From positions 6,758,001 to 6,822,000 of the forward strand of contig OZ257137.1 of the NCBI GenBank assembly GCA_965279115.1: a stretch of 64,000 nt of DNA. The letters are read 5' to 3'. Position numbers and translations under genes: made by a program. Of the stretch, positions 17,203-26,567 are shown piece by piece; the first letter of the stretch is position 1; every line of letters starts with the position of its first letter. A model generated the notes under the pieces. That model saw only the letters and a program-made list of their open reading frames with translations. It had not been told where the DNA came from and ran no database searches. Source of the DNA: JAEUOS01 sp965279115. GTDB lineage: Bacteria; Pseudomonadota; Gammaproteobacteria; Burkholderiales; JAEUOS01.

Positions 17203-17652
17203 ATGAGCATCACGCAGAACAAGAAGGCGACCTTCGATTACTTCATCGAGGAGCGCTACGAAGCCGGGTTGGTCCTCGAGGGCTGGGAGGTCAAGGCCAT
17301 CCGCGCCGGCCGCGCCGAGATCAAGGAAGGCTACGTCATCGTGCGCGACGGCGCGCTGTACCTGATCGGCTCGCACATCAGCCCGCTGCCCGAGGCTTCA
17401 ACCCACGTGAAGCCGGACCCGGTGCGCACCCGCAAGTTGCTCCTCAAGGAGGAGGAAATCAAGCGCCTGATCGGCAAGGTCGAGCAGCGCGGCCACACGC
17501 TGGTGCCGCTGGACATGCATTACAAGAACGGCCGCATCAAGCTGGAAATCGGCCTGGGGCGCGGCAAGCAGAAGGCCGACAAGCGCGATACCGAGAAAAA
17601 GCGCGAATGGTCGCGCGAGAAGCAGCGGCTGCTGAAATCGGCCAACCGCTAG
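17203..17652 (+). CDS. smpB: SsrA-binding protein SmpB
   Basis: A 149-residue tmRNA partner in trans-translation rescue of stalled ribosomes. The OB-fold core shows KKATFDYFIEERYEAG, LEGWEVKAIRAG and LLLKEEEIKRL, and the basic C-terminal tail (KKREWSREKQRLLK) mimics mRNA in the decoding channel. The family length is normal. Confidence 0.97.
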   Translation: MSITQNKKATFDYFIEERYEAGLVLEGWEVKAIRAGRAEIKEGYVIVRDGALYLIGSHISPLPEASTHVKPDPVRTRKLLLKEEEIKRLIGKVEQRGHTLVPLDMHYKNGRIKLEIGLGRGKQKADKRDTEKKREWSREKQRLLKSANR

Positions 17653-17682
17653 TGCGGATTGGGCTTCGCAACCCGCACTAGC
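17650..17682. terminator. Hairpin between convergent smpB and EthD-like genes
   Basis: CTAGTGCGG and CCGCACTAG form a nine-base stem extended by three further pairs after one mismatch. There is no T-tract on either strand, so it is a weak or bidirectional terminator. Confidence 0.45.
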
Positions 17683-17687
17683 CCGGC

Positions 17688-18038
17688 CTACATGAGTTCG
17701 CGCAGCGTGTGGCGGCGGTTGCTCGTATAGGGGCGTACCTGCGTCGGCCAGCGCCCCAATTCGACGGCAGCCGCCCAGGCGGCGCTGGCGGGCACATCCG
17801 CGTTCTCCAGTTCGTAGGTGGCGACGTACTTGGGCTCACCCTCGACGACCATGGTCTTGGTGACACCGCCAATGCTCATGTTGAGCGGGACCAGCGCATA
17901 GCGATGCACTGCGAGTACCCCGGGCACCTTCAGCAGTTCAGGGATATGCTCGGTGTCATAAACCTCGTTGAACAAGGCCTCCTTGTCAGGGTCGACGTCC
18001 ATTGCGACGGTCAGCAGGAATTTGGCTTTCGGATGCAT
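17688..18038 (-). CDS. EthD-like dimeric alpha-beta-barrel protein
   Basis: A 116-residue protein. I choose ATG 18038 because GGAG lies six bases before it, whereas the upstream ATG at 18050 lies within that ribosome binding site. The pattern LLTVAMDVDPDKEALFNEVYDTEHIPEL resembles EthD/ABM-type ferredoxin-like domains, in which YDTEHIP is a frequent motif. No specific reaction can be assigned. Confidence 0.65.
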   Translation of the reverse strand: MHPKAKFLLTVAMDVDPDKEALFNEVYDTEHIPELLKVPGVLAVHRYALVPLNMSIGGVTKTMVVEGEPKYVATYELENADVPASAAWAAAVELGRWPTQVRPYTSNRRHTLRELM

Positions 18039-18222
18039 GAATTTCTCCATATATTGGGGTCTCGGATACGCCTACTGTAACTTGAGAATGGGATACTTGG
18101 CAGTGGCGGTGCTCCCGGCCGCGCGCGTCTCGCGAGCATTGGTGATTTCAAGGCAATGCCCTTGCAGCACAATGCACTCGCTGGCCGAACCAAGAGCTTG
18201 AACGGACACCACCTCCAACATC

Positions 18223-18786
18223 ATGCGATTGTCAGACTTCATGCGGCTGGGAGACCAGGTCAGATTTCTCCAGATCTCCCTGATCTGCAGTCTTTTGCCC
18301 GGGTTGGTGGTGGCTGCGTGGGCCTGGGCCACCGGTCGGCCCATCTGGTGGTCGATCCCGATCGGCATCGCATCAGGCCTGTTTGCAGGTTGGGCCTGCT
18401 GGTCCTTTTTCGGCATCGGGCATCTCGAGCGGATCGCCGCGCATCGGGTGCACGGCGGCCGCCATCACTATTTCGAGCAACAGGAGTTGCGGATCGTGTT
18501 CGACGAAGTCGACGACCTGTGGCTGTGCCTGGACGACATGCGCAAGTGCATCGGCGGGGACGCCACCGCCATCCGCCACTACGCTTCGCATGAGGCCACC
18601 ACCTTCGCCGGACGCGGGCGGGCTGTCTATCTGTCGGTGGCGGGCATACGGCGCTACCTGCGGCAGTCGCGCCATCCCGACCTGCTGAAGTTCACGAAAT
18701 GGTTTGAAGCTGACCTGCTGGCGCCCATCGAGCGCAGGCGTGAACGCGGGCTGCCGCTCTACGGCAGCGGCGAAGGACGGGTCTGA
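18223..18786 (+). CDS. Membrane protein with soluble C-terminal domain, unknown
   Basis: A 187-residue protein with two hydrophobic helices (about 17-37 and 41-63) and a charged C-terminal domain of about 120 residues containing several His and Trp residues (DEVDDLWLCLDDMRK). No family is recognised. An ATG at 18241 is an alternative start. Confidence 0.55.
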   Translation: MRLSDFMRLGDQVRFLQISLICSLLPGLVVAAWAWATGRPIWWSIPIGIASGLFAGWACWSFFGIGHLERIAAHRVHGGRHHYFEQQELRIVFDEVDDLWLCLDDMRKCIGGDATAIRHYASHEATTFAGRGRAVYLSVAGIRRYLRQSRHPDLLKFTKWFEADLLAPIERRRERGLPLYGSGEGRV

Positions 18787-18854
18787 AAACTGCCGTCGGC
18801 GCGTCGACCGTAGCCGCAAGGCGCGACGTTTACATCAGGACACGCGATCTGCGG

Positions 18855-19574
18855 CTAGTCGCCCCCTCCACCACCGCCGCATCCTCCGCCGCCGCATCCG
18901 CTGCCACTGTCGGATGAGCCGCCCTCCGAACCACCGCCAATGCCGCCTTCGGCAGCACCCTCGCCAAAGCCGCTGGTGCCGCCATCCACCGAACTGCTGG
19001 AAAAGTCGCCACCGCAGTACACGTCGCTGCGGCCGTCTGCCCGCATGGCCGCACAGTCGGTAGCGTAAATGAACCCGCCCGCAATCTTCAGCTTGGCATC
19101 GAGTGCGAACAGCAACGGCAGGCGTGAAGGGCTGCGCGCATTGATGTTCTCTTCCTTGCAGCAATGCCACCAGACCCGCCGCAACCCCGCATTGCTCGCT
19201 TTCTGCTCGGGAGACAAAACCGCTGCCGGCGAATGATGAAAGAACCCGCCGAACGCCTGCCGGCAAAACGCGTCGTAATGTTTGGTATGAAGAATGAACT
19301 CATGCCACAGGTCATCGGCCACCTGCGAAGGCATGGAGACAAACTGCCTGCCGCTGTTGAGGTAGGCGAGGAAAAAGTGCCGCAAGCCGCGTGACACCAG
19401 CGCGATGTCGCGGCGCTCCAGTCCGGGGCGACGTGCCGCCAGCTTGTCGAACAGGCCGGCAGGAAAGGCATAGCGGCGGATGAACTCGGCGCGCCGGTAA
19501 CGCACATGGGAGCGCCAGAACAGCCACCCAGCGAGGACGACCACCCCGCCCGCGATCACGTAGCCGACTACCAT
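18855..19574 (-). CDS. Membrane-anchored protein with glycine-rich C-terminus
   Basis: A 239-residue protein. An N-terminal helix (about 2-21) is followed by a domain with DDLWHEFILHTKHYDAFC and GGFFHHSP, the signature of the glycine-rich-domain-containing family (DUF1399-like). The last 45 residues are Gly/Ser-rich and finish with two CGGGG repeats. The WHEFI and HHSP residues could bind a metal, but the function is unknown. It lies three bases downstream of the SPFH-gene stop and may be cotranscribed with it. Confidence 0.65.
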   Translation of the reverse strand: MVVGYVIAGGVVVLAGWLFWRSHVRYRRAEFIRRYAFPAGLFDKLAARRPGLERRDIALVSRGLRHFFLAYLNSGRQFVSMPSQVADDLWHEFILHTKHYDAFCRQAFGGFFHHSPAAVLSPEQKASNAGLRRVWWHCCKEENINARSPSRLPLLFALDAKLKIAGGFIYATDCAAMRADGRSDVYCGGDFSSSSVDGGTSGFGEGAAEGGIGGGSEGGSSDSGSGCGGGGCGGGGGGD

Positions 19575-19577
19575 GGT

Positions 19578-20504
19578 TCAGGACTTCGCCGGACCGCCCT
19601 GCTTGACGACCGCCATCGCAGTGGCGATCAGGCTTGACACATCCGACATGTTGGCCGGCAGGATCATGGTGTTGTTGGTGCGCGCCAGGTTGGCAAACGC
19701 GCCCACATACTGCTCCGCCACCTTCAGGTTGACGGCCGCCTCGCCACCCGGGGACTGGATCGCCGCCGCCGTCTTGCGCAGCGCCTCGGCACTTGCTTCC
19801 GCGATCGCCAGGATCGCCGCCGCCTGACCTTGCGCGCGGTTGATGGCCGCCTGCTTGTCGCCTTCGGATTTCTGGATCGCGGCCTCCCGCTCGCCTGTCG
19901 CGATATTGATCTGCTCCTGCTTGCGCCCTTCGGAGGCCGCGATCAGCGCCCGTTTCTCCCGTTCGGCAGTGATCTGCGCCTGCATCGCATGCAGGATTTC
20001 CTTGGGCGGCGTCAGGTCCTTGATTTCATAACGCAGCACCTTGACGCCCCAGTTGAGCGCCGCCTGGTCGAGCGCCGAGATCACGCTGTGGTTGATGTTC
20101 TCGCGTCCCTCGAAGGTCTTGTCGAGCTCGAGCTTGCCGATCACCGAGCGCAGGGCGGTCTGGGCCAGCTGGCTGATGGCGGCCACATAGTTGGAGGATC
20201 CGTACGAGGCCGCGACCGGATCGGTCACCTGGAAATACAGCACGCCGTCAACCTGCAACTGGGTGTTGTCGCGCGTGATGCAGATCTGGCTGGGCACGTC
20301 GAGCGGGATCTCCTTCAGCGAGTGCTTGTAGGCCACCCGCTCCAGGAACGGCATGACGAAGGCCAGTCCGGGTTCGAGCGTGCGGTCGTATTTGCCGAGG
20401 CGCTCGACCACATAGGCGTTCTGCTGCGGCACCTGGTACACCGTCTTGATGACAAAGACGATGGCGGCGATGAATAGAAAAACACCGATCGAGACGAATT
20501 CCAT
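19578..20504 (-). CDS. SPFH/Band 7 (stomatin, QmcA-like) membrane protein
   Basis: A 308-residue protein. One N-terminal helix (residues 3-24) anchors the SPFH domain (VPQQNAYVVERLGKYDRTLEPGL onward), followed by an Ala/Glu/Gln-rich coiled coil (about 185-260) used for oligomerisation. Stomatin-type proteins organise membrane microdomains and often interact with proteases. The next gene upstream encodes NfeD, the standard partner, 21 bases away. Confidence 0.93.
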   Translation of the reverse strand: MEFVSIGVFLFIAAIVFVIKTVYQVPQQNAYVVERLGKYDRTLEPGLAFVMPFLERVAYKHSLKEIPLDVPSQICITRDNTQLQVDGVLYFQVTDPVAASYGSSNYVAAISQLAQTALRSVIGKLELDKTFEGRENINHSVISALDQAALNWGVKVLRYEIKDLTPPKEILHAMQAQITAEREKRALIAASEGRKQEQINIATGEREAAIQKSEGDKQAAINRAQGQAAAILAIAEASAEALRKTAAAIQSPGGEAAVNLKVAEQYVGAFANLARTNNTMILPANMSDVSSLIATAMAVVKQGGPAKS

Positions 20505-20525
20505 GACTTTCCTCCGGATGGGATT

Positions 20526-20948
20526 TCAGGTGCGGGCAGCGAGAACCAGGGTATTGCCGCGCGTGGCCTTGATGGTGAGGTGCTCACCCGCGCTCGCCGT
20601 GCCGCCGCCTTCGACTTCCGCGTCCCACTGCGTGCCGCGGTAGTTGACGCGCAATCCCCCGCCCGGCAACTGTTCGACCACTTCGACCGGCTGACCGGCA
20701 TCGAACGACAGGCCGGCGTCCGCGGCTTCGCCCTTGCGGCCGCGCCTGAGCTGCCGCAAGGCAAAGCTGCCGACCACGCTCACGACGGCCGCGCAAGCCA
20801 GCTGCGCCGCGAAACCGGCGCCGGCCAGTGCCAGCGCGCCGGCGGCAGCGGCACCTGCGCCGATGACAAGGAGGTAAAGCGTGCCGCTCATCAACTCCGC
20901 CGCGACCAGCACAAAGGCGGCGACAAACCAGATCACGAATGGCTGCAT
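20526..20948 (-). CDS. NfeD-like membrane protein
   Basis: A 140-residue protein starting at ATG 20948 with GGAGGGAT upstream. Three or so helices (residues 4-75) lead to a C-terminal OB fold (QPVEVVEQLPGGGLRVNYRGTQWDAE). NfeD proteins pair with SPFH proteins, here the gene directly downstream. Confidence 0.9.
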   Translation of the reverse strand: MQPFVIWFVAAFVLVAAELMSGTLYLLVIGAGAAAAGALALAGAGFAAQLACAAVVSVVGSFALRQLRRGRKGEAADAGLSFDAGQPVEVVEQLPGGGLRVNYRGTQWDAEVEGGGTASAGEHLTIKATRGNTLVLAART

Positions 20949-21054
20949 GGATCCCTCCCCCGAAAGCTTGCACGTGACGCAAAGGCCTGGCGTCCCACTA
21001 CCGTGTCTCATTCTACGTTGAAGGCAAACCCGCAAGTGGCGTCACAATGCGGGC

Positions 21055-22029
21055 ATGAAACAAGCAATGGAACTGGTGATCACGCCGCCCACCGGACTCG
21101 ACATCGCCACCCTGGATACGGTGGATGAGATCCGCCAGGCTTTCGCAAGCGGCCCTGCGCAAATCGAGCCTGCAACACAGGGCACCTGGTGGTATCGGCG
21201 CTTCGGCGTGCAGGCGCGGGGCGACGGGCCGGCCGCCGCGTTCAGGGACGCCTCCGGCGGCGCAGGTCAGCGGTTTTGCGCTGATCCGGTACGCCTTCAG
21301 GTCAGCGGCGACGCGGTAGTGCTGGATGCCGGCGCCTCCGCCGACCTGGCGGCCGATGACGCGGCCAGGCTGATCGAAATACTGAACCGGCATTTCGCCG
21401 CCGATGCGATCACCTTTCGCGCCATCGCCCCGGACCAGTGGTTGATGGATGCGGACACGCCGGTCGACGCTGCCACCCATGCGCCTGAATCGGCACACGC
21501 ACGCTCCATCGAAAGCCTGCTTCCGCAAGGAGCGCAAGCGCGGCGGCTGAAGCAGATCGGCAACGAGGCGCAGATGCTGTTCCATGATTGTGAAGTCAAC
21601 AACGCACGTGAAGCCCGCGGCCAGGCGCCGATCAACGGGCTTTGGTTGTGGGGCGGCGCGCGCGAATGCCCGATGGTTGCCCCCCTTCCCGGCGCCCGGG
21701 TGCTTTCGAACCGGCTGCATGTGCGCGGACTCGCCCGCGCCGCTGGCGCGGCCGGGGCGCCGTTGCCGCCCGACGCGCGGGCAATCGGACCAGCCGATGG
21801 TCCGGTGATCGTCGACCTGTGTTGCGCCTTTGCCGATCCGCACGGCTGGACCGACTGGCTTGCGGAACACTGGCTAGCACCGCTGAAAAATCACGGTGAG
21901 CCGGTCCGCATGACCTTGAACCTGCCTGAGGCTTGCGCAACTGCCCCGTTGTTCCGCAGCGATTTCTGGCGTTTTCTGCGGCGCGGCAGCCTTGCCGCGC
22001 GCCTGGCTAGCGCCGGGATCGAGATCTGA
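21055..22029 (+). CDS. RpfE-type phosphoglycerate-mutase-related regulatory protein
   Basis: A 324-residue soluble protein. The segments LLPQGAQARRLKQIGNEAQMLF and INGLWLWGGA match the conserved block of the RpfE-like proteins found next to recJ in betaproteobacteria, often annotated as cofactor-independent phosphoglycerate mutase. Catalytic phosphatase motifs are not evident, so the enzymatic name is doubtful. It is divergent from nfeD and precedes recJ by 29 bases. Confidence 0.7.
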   Translation: MKQAMELVITPPTGLDIATLDTVDEIRQAFASGPAQIEPATQGTWWYRRFGVQARGDGPAAAFRDASGGAGQRFCADPVRLQVSGDAVVLDAGASADLAADDAARLIEILNRHFAADAITFRAIAPDQWLMDADTPVDAATHAPESAHARSIESLLPQGAQARRLKQIGNEAQMLFHDCEVNNAREARGQAPINGLWLWGGARECPMVAPLPGARVLSNRLHVRGLARAAGAAGAPLPPDARAIGPADGPVIVDLCCAFADPHGWTDWLAEHWLAPLKNHGEPVRMTLNLPEACATAPLFRSDFWRFLRRGSLAARLASAGIEI

Positions 22030-22058
22030 CGCCATAGGCACCGCCGTAGAATCCTCCG

Positions 22059-23789
22059 ATGGCCAGTGATCGCGCGCGCATTCGTACCCGCCCTTACTCG
22101 GAAAGGACAAGCCTGCTCCTGGCGCAGCAGGGCGTTCACCCGGTGCTGTCGCGCATCTACGCCGCGCGCGGCATCACTACCGGCACCGAACTGGACCTTT
22201 CGCTGGCGGGCCTCCTCGATCCCGCACAGCTGCACGGCAACGACCGCGCCGCGCGCCTCCTGGCCGACGCGCTGGCCGCCGGTTCGCGCCTGCTGATCGT
22301 GGCGGACTACGATTGCGATGGCGCGACCGCCTGCGCGGTCGGGGTGCGCGGCTTGCGCGCCCTGGCGCTTGCAACCGGCTCGCGGGCGATCATCGATTAC
22401 CTGGTGCCGGACCGCTTCAAGCTGGGCTACGGTCTTACGCCCGAGGTTGTGACCATGGCCCGCGCGCATCCGCGCATCGGCAAGCCGGATCTCATCATCA
22501 CGGTGGATAACGGCATCGCCAGCATCGAAGGCGTGGCGTCCGCCAACGCCGCAGGCATCGCGGTGCTGGTGACCGACCATCACCTGCCGGGCGCGAACCT
22601 GCCGGACGCGGCCTGCATCGTCAATCCCAACCAGCGCGACTGCGACTTTCCGAGCAAGAACCTGGCCGGTGTGGGCGTGATGTTCTACGTGCTGCTGGCA
22701 TTGCGTGCCGAACTGCGCGCCCGAGCGGCCTTCAGCGGGCAGGAGCCCAACCTCGCCGCCCTGCTCGACCTGGTGGCTCTCGGCACGGTGGCCGACGTGG
22801 TGAAACTGGACCACAACAATCGCGTGCTGGTGGCCCAGGGTTTGAAGCGAATTCGCGCCGGCCGCGCCAGCCCGGGTGTGGCGGCGCTGCTCACGGTGGC
22901 CGGGCGCGGCGCGGCGCGCGCCAGCTCGTTCGACCTGGGTTTCGCCGCCGGGCCGCGCCTGAACGCCGCGGGACGCCTGGCCGACATGGCGCAGGGCATT
23001 GAATGCCTGCTGGCCGAAGACACGCCGCGCGCGCTGGCGCTCGCACAACGACTCGACGAACTCAACCGCGAGCGCCGCGAGATCGAAGGCCGCATGAAGG
23101 ACGAGGCGATGGCGACACTGGACCTGGACGATCCGGGCGGCCGATTCACGGTCAGCCTATTCAATCCGGCCTGGCACCAGGGCGTGGTGGGCATCGTCGC
23201 CTCGCGCGTGAAAGATCGCTTCCATCGTCCCGCGGTGGTGTTCGCACCCGGCGAGGGCGACGACATCAAGGGATCCGGGCGCTCCATCGGCGCGCTGCAC
23301 CTGCGCGACTGCCTCGACCTCGTCAGCAAGGCGGAACCGGGCCTGTTGCGGCGTTTTGGCGGCCACGCCATGGCCGCCGGGCTGACAATCGCGGCCGGCG
23401 ATTTCGGACGTTTTTGCGCCGCATTCGAATCCGCGGCGCAGCGCATGCTGGCGCCTGCCGACCTTTCCTCCGAAATCATGACCGACGGCGCGATCGAGCC
23501 TGCCTACATGAACCTCAACTTCGTGCGCGCACTGGAAGACGACGTCTGGGGCCAAGGCTTTCCGGCTCCCACCTTCGCCGATACGTACCAGGTGACGGGC
23601 CAGCGCCTGATCAAGGACCGCCACCTGAAACTCAACCTCAGGCGCGGCACCCACGCCTTCGAAGCGATCCAGTTCAACGCCACCGAACGCCTTCCAGAAT
23701 CGGCCCGTGTGGCCTTCCGACTGGGTGTGGATGAATTCAACGGCATGGCACGCGCGGGCGTATACGTGGAGGCCTGGGAGCCGGCCTGA
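22059..23789 (+). CDS. recJ: Single-stranded-DNA-specific exonuclease RecJ
   Basis: A 576-residue 5'-3' exonuclease of the DHH family. Motif I VADYDCDGATA (near residue 85), motif II in TVDNGIAS, and DHH in VTDHHLPGA (near 174) are present. The DHHA1 domain carries FGGHAMAAGLTI near residue 440, and a C-terminal OB-like domain follows. It acts in RecF-pathway recombination, base excision and mismatch repair. Confidence 0.97.
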   Translation: MASDRARIRTRPYSERTSLLLAQQGVHPVLSRIYAARGITTGTELDLSLAGLLDPAQLHGNDRAARLLADALAAGSRLLIVADYDCDGATACAVGVRGLRALALATGSRAIIDYLVPDRFKLGYGLTPEVVTMARAHPRIGKPDLIITVDNGIASIEGVASANAAGIAVLVTDHHLPGANLPDAACIVNPNQRDCDFPSKNLAGVGVMFYVLLALRAELRARAAFSGQEPNLAALLDLVALGTVADVVKLDHNNRVLVAQGLKRIRAGRASPGVAALLTVAGRGAARASSFDLGFAAGPRLNAAGRLADMAQGIECLLAEDTPRALALAQRLDELNRERREIEGRMKDEAMATLDLDDPGGRFTVSLFNPAWHQGVVGIVASRVKDRFHRPAVVFAPGEGDDIKGSGRSIGALHLRDCLDLVSKAEPGLLRRFGGHAMAAGLTIAAGDFGRFCAAFESAAQRMLAPADLSSEIMTDGAIEPAYMNLNFVRALEDDVWGQGFPAPTFADTYQVTGQRLIKDRHLKLNLRRGTHAFEAIQFNATERLPESARVAFRLGVDEFNGMARAGVYVEAWEPA

Positions 23790-23841
23790 GACGCCGCCTT
23801 TCGCATGGCCGGAGCAGAGGTTTTCGCAGCGCACCACGGCG

Positions 23842-23847
23842 TATAAT
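23842..23847 (+). promoter_or_regulatory. prfB promoter -10 box
   Basis: A perfect TATAAT, 29 bases before the prfB start. The -35 region (TTTTCG around 23821) is weak. Confidence 0.5.
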
Positions 23848-23876
23848 CGAGGGTTTCCCGAATTGCCGATCACGCC

Positions 23877-24981
23877 ATGGAAGCCGAATTCCTCAACACC
23901 CTCGAAGCCAAGCTCGCGGACCTGAAGGCCCGCAGCGAAGACTTGCGGAGGTATCTTTGACTTCGATGCCAAATTCGGACGCCTGACCGAAGTCAGCGCA
24001 GCCCTCGAAGACCCGACGCTCTGGAACGACCCCAAGCGTGCGCAGGACCTCGGGCGCGAGAAGAAGGCCCTCGACGGCACCGTCGGCAGCCTCAACAACA
24101 TTGACCAGGGCTTGAAGGACGCCACCGACCTCTTCGAACTCGGTCGCAGCGAGAACGATGACGACACGGTCATGGCCGTGAATGCCGACGTCGAAGGCAT
24201 CGAAGCGGCGGTGGCCGACCTGGAGTTCAAGCGCATGTTCGCCAACCCGGCGGACCCCAACAACTGCTTCGTCGACATCCAGGCCGGCGCCGGCGGCACC
24301 GAAGCGCAGGACTGGGCCTCCATGCTGCTGCGCCAGTACCTGCGCTACTGCGAACGCAAGGGCTTCAAGCCGGAAATCCTCGAGGAATCCCCCGGTGAGG
24401 TCGCCGGTCTCAAGTCGGCCTCGATCAAGGTGCAGGGCGACTACGCCTACGGCTACCTGCGCACCGAAACCGGCGTGCACCGCCTGGTACGCAAGTCGCC
24501 GTTCGATTCCGCCGGCGGCCGCCACACATCCTTCGCCAGCGTGTTCGTCTATCCGGAAGTCGACGACTCCATCGAGGTCGACATCAATCCCGCCGACCTG
24601 CGCGTGGACACCTTCCGCGCCTCGGGCGCCGGCGGCCAGCACATCAACAAGACCGACTCGGCCATCCGCATCACGCACCTGCCCACCGGCATCGTGGTGC
24701 AGTGCCAGAACGACCGTTCGCAACACCGCAACCGCGCCGAAGCCATGGCGCAACTCAAGTCACGCCTGTACGAGCTCGAGTTGCGCAAGCGCCAGGTCGA
24801 GCAGGACAACCTCGAGGCCTCCAAGACCGACGTCGGCTGGGGCCATCAGATCCGCTCCTACGTGCTCGACCAGTCGCGCATCAAGGACCTGCGTACCAAT
24901 GTCGAGATCAGCAACACCAAGTCGGTGCTCGACGGCGACCTTGACGATTTCATTTCCGCATCCCTGAAGCAGGGCGTCTAG
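23877..24981 (+). CDS. prfB: Peptide chain release factor 2 (programmed +1 frameshift)
   Basis: The first 26 codons run from ATG 23877 to CTT at 23955 and a TGA at 23958-23960. Slipping one base forward at CTT-TGA-C continues in the frame that encodes the rest, giving 367 residues. RF2 recognises UGA and UAA stops. The stop-recognition region contains SPFDS, and the peptidyl-hydrolysis motif GGQ is in ASGAGGQHINKTDS. lysS follows 39 bases later, the usual order. Confidence 0.96.
23948..23961 (+). other. Autoregulatory +1 frameshift site of prfB
   Basis: An internal Shine-Dalgarno-like GGAGGT lies just before TATCTTTGAC. When RF2 is scarce, ribosomes pause at the UGA and shift by one base. 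This is the classical RF2 feedback element, complete here. Confidence 0.95.
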
Positions 24982-25020
24982 AGCGCAGCGCGCGAGGATC
25001 GCCCACGAGAGCCACCCTTC

Positions 25021-26541
25021 ATGTCCGAACCCAATACTCCCGCTTCCGCCGCACCCGCGGTGGATGAAAACCAGATCGTCGCCGAGCGGCGCGCCAAACT
25101 GGCCGCCATCCGCGAGCGCGGCGGCCCCGCTTTCCCCAACGACTTCAATCGCACCGCGCATGCGGGCGAACTGCACACCGCCCATGACGCGGAAGACGGC
25201 GAGGCGCTTGCCGCAAGGAACATCGAGGTCTCGGTCGCCGGGCGCATGATGTTGAAGCGCGTGATGGGCAAGGCCTCGTTCGCCACCCTGCAGGACGGCA
25301 GCGGCCAGATCCAGCTGTTCATCAACGACCAGGGCATCGGCCCGGAAGCCCATGGCGAGTTCAAGCACTGGGACATGGGCGACATCCTCGGCGCGCGCGG
25401 CACGGTGTTCAAGACCAAGCGCGGCGAGCTTTCGGTGAACGTCACCGAACTTCGCCTGCTCGCCAAGGCCTTGCGGCCGCTGCCGGAAAAGTTCCATGGC
25501 CTGACCGACATGGAAGCGCGCTATCGCCAGCGCTACCTCGACCTCATCACCAGCGAACAGTCGCGCAAGACCTTCATCATCCGCTCGCAGGTGGTCACCG
25601 CGATCCGCGCCTTCATGGTCGGCAAGCAGTATCTGGAAGTCGAGACGCCGATGATGCACCCCATCCCCGGCGGCGCGGCGGCCAAGCCCTTCAAGACACA
25701 CCACAACGCGCTGGACATGGAGTTGTACCTGCGCATCGCGCCTGAGCTGTACTTGAAGCGCCTGGTGGTCGGCGGCTTCGAGCGGGTGTTCGAGATCAAC
25801 CGCAATTTCCGCAACGAAGGCATCTCGACCCGGCACAACCCCGAATTCACGATGATGGAGTTCTACGAGGCTTATCGCGACTACCGCTACCTCATGGACC
25901 TCACCGAAGAGATGTTCCGCACCGTCGCCACCCAGGTGCTCGACAAGACCAGCTTCACCTACCAGGGCCGCGAGATCGATTTCGGCAAGCCCTTCGACCG
26001 CCTCACCATCACCGGCGCGGTCCGGAAGTACGCGCCCCAGTACACCGAGGAGCAGCTCGGGGATCGCGACTTCCTGTTGAACTGGCTGGAAAAGCATGGC
26101 GCCAAGCCGCCCGGCAAGCCCGGCCTGGGTGCCCTGCAACTGGCCTTCTTCGAGGAAACCGCCGAGGCGCAGTTGTGGAACCCCACCTTCATCATCGATT
26201 ACCCGGCTGAGGTGTCGCCGCTGGCGCGCCGCAACGACGCCAATCCGGAATCCACCGACCGTTTTGAGCTTTTCATCGCAGGCCGCGAGATCGCCAACGG
26301 CTTTTCGGAACTCAACGATCCGGAAGACCAGGAAGCACGCTTCGACGCCCAGGTGGCCGCCAAGGAAGCCGGCGACGAGGAAGCCATGTTCAAGGACCGC
26401 GACTACATTCGCGCGCTCGAGCACGGCCTGCCGCCCACCGCGGGGGAAGGCATCGGCATCGACCGACTTGTGATGCTGCTGGCCGACGCGCCGTCGATCC
26501 GCGACGTGATCCTGTTCCCGCAACTGCGCCGCGAAGACTGA
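25021..26541 (+). CDS. lysS: Lysyl-tRNA synthetase, class II
   Basis: A 506-residue enzyme. The N-terminal OB-fold anticodon domain (SVAGRMMLKRVMGKASFATLQ, near residues 70-90) precedes the class II core with motif 1 around ETPMMHPIPGGA, motif 2 FRNEGISTRHNPEFTMMEFY, and motif 3 GEGIGIDRLVMLL near the C-terminus. Length and order are normal. Confidence 0.97.
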   Translation: MSEPNTPASAAPAVDENQIVAERRAKLAAIRERGGPAFPNDFNRTAHAGELHTAHDAEDGEALAARNIEVSVAGRMMLKRVMGKASFATLQDGSGQIQLFINDQGIGPEAHGEFKHWDMGDILGARGTVFKTKRGELSVNVTELRLLAKALRPLPEKFHGLTDMEARYRQRYLDLITSEQSRKTFIIRSQVVTAIRAFMVGKQYLEVETPMMHPIPGGAAAKPFKTHHNALDMELYLRIAPELYLKRLVVGGFERVFEINRNFRNEGISTRHNPEFTMMEFYEAYRDYRYLMDLTEEMFRTVATQVLDKTSFTYQGREIDFGKPFDRLTITGAVRKYAPQYTEEQLGDRDFLLNWLEKHGAKPPGKPGLGALQLAFFEETAEAQLWNPTFIIDYPAEVSPLARRNDANPESTDRFELFIAGREIANGFSELNDPEDQEARFDAQVAAKEAGDEEAMFKDRDYIRALEHGLPPTAGEGIGIDRLVMLLADAPSIRDVILFPQLRRED

Positions 26542-26567
26542 TCCGCGCGGGGACGCCTTCATCCCCG

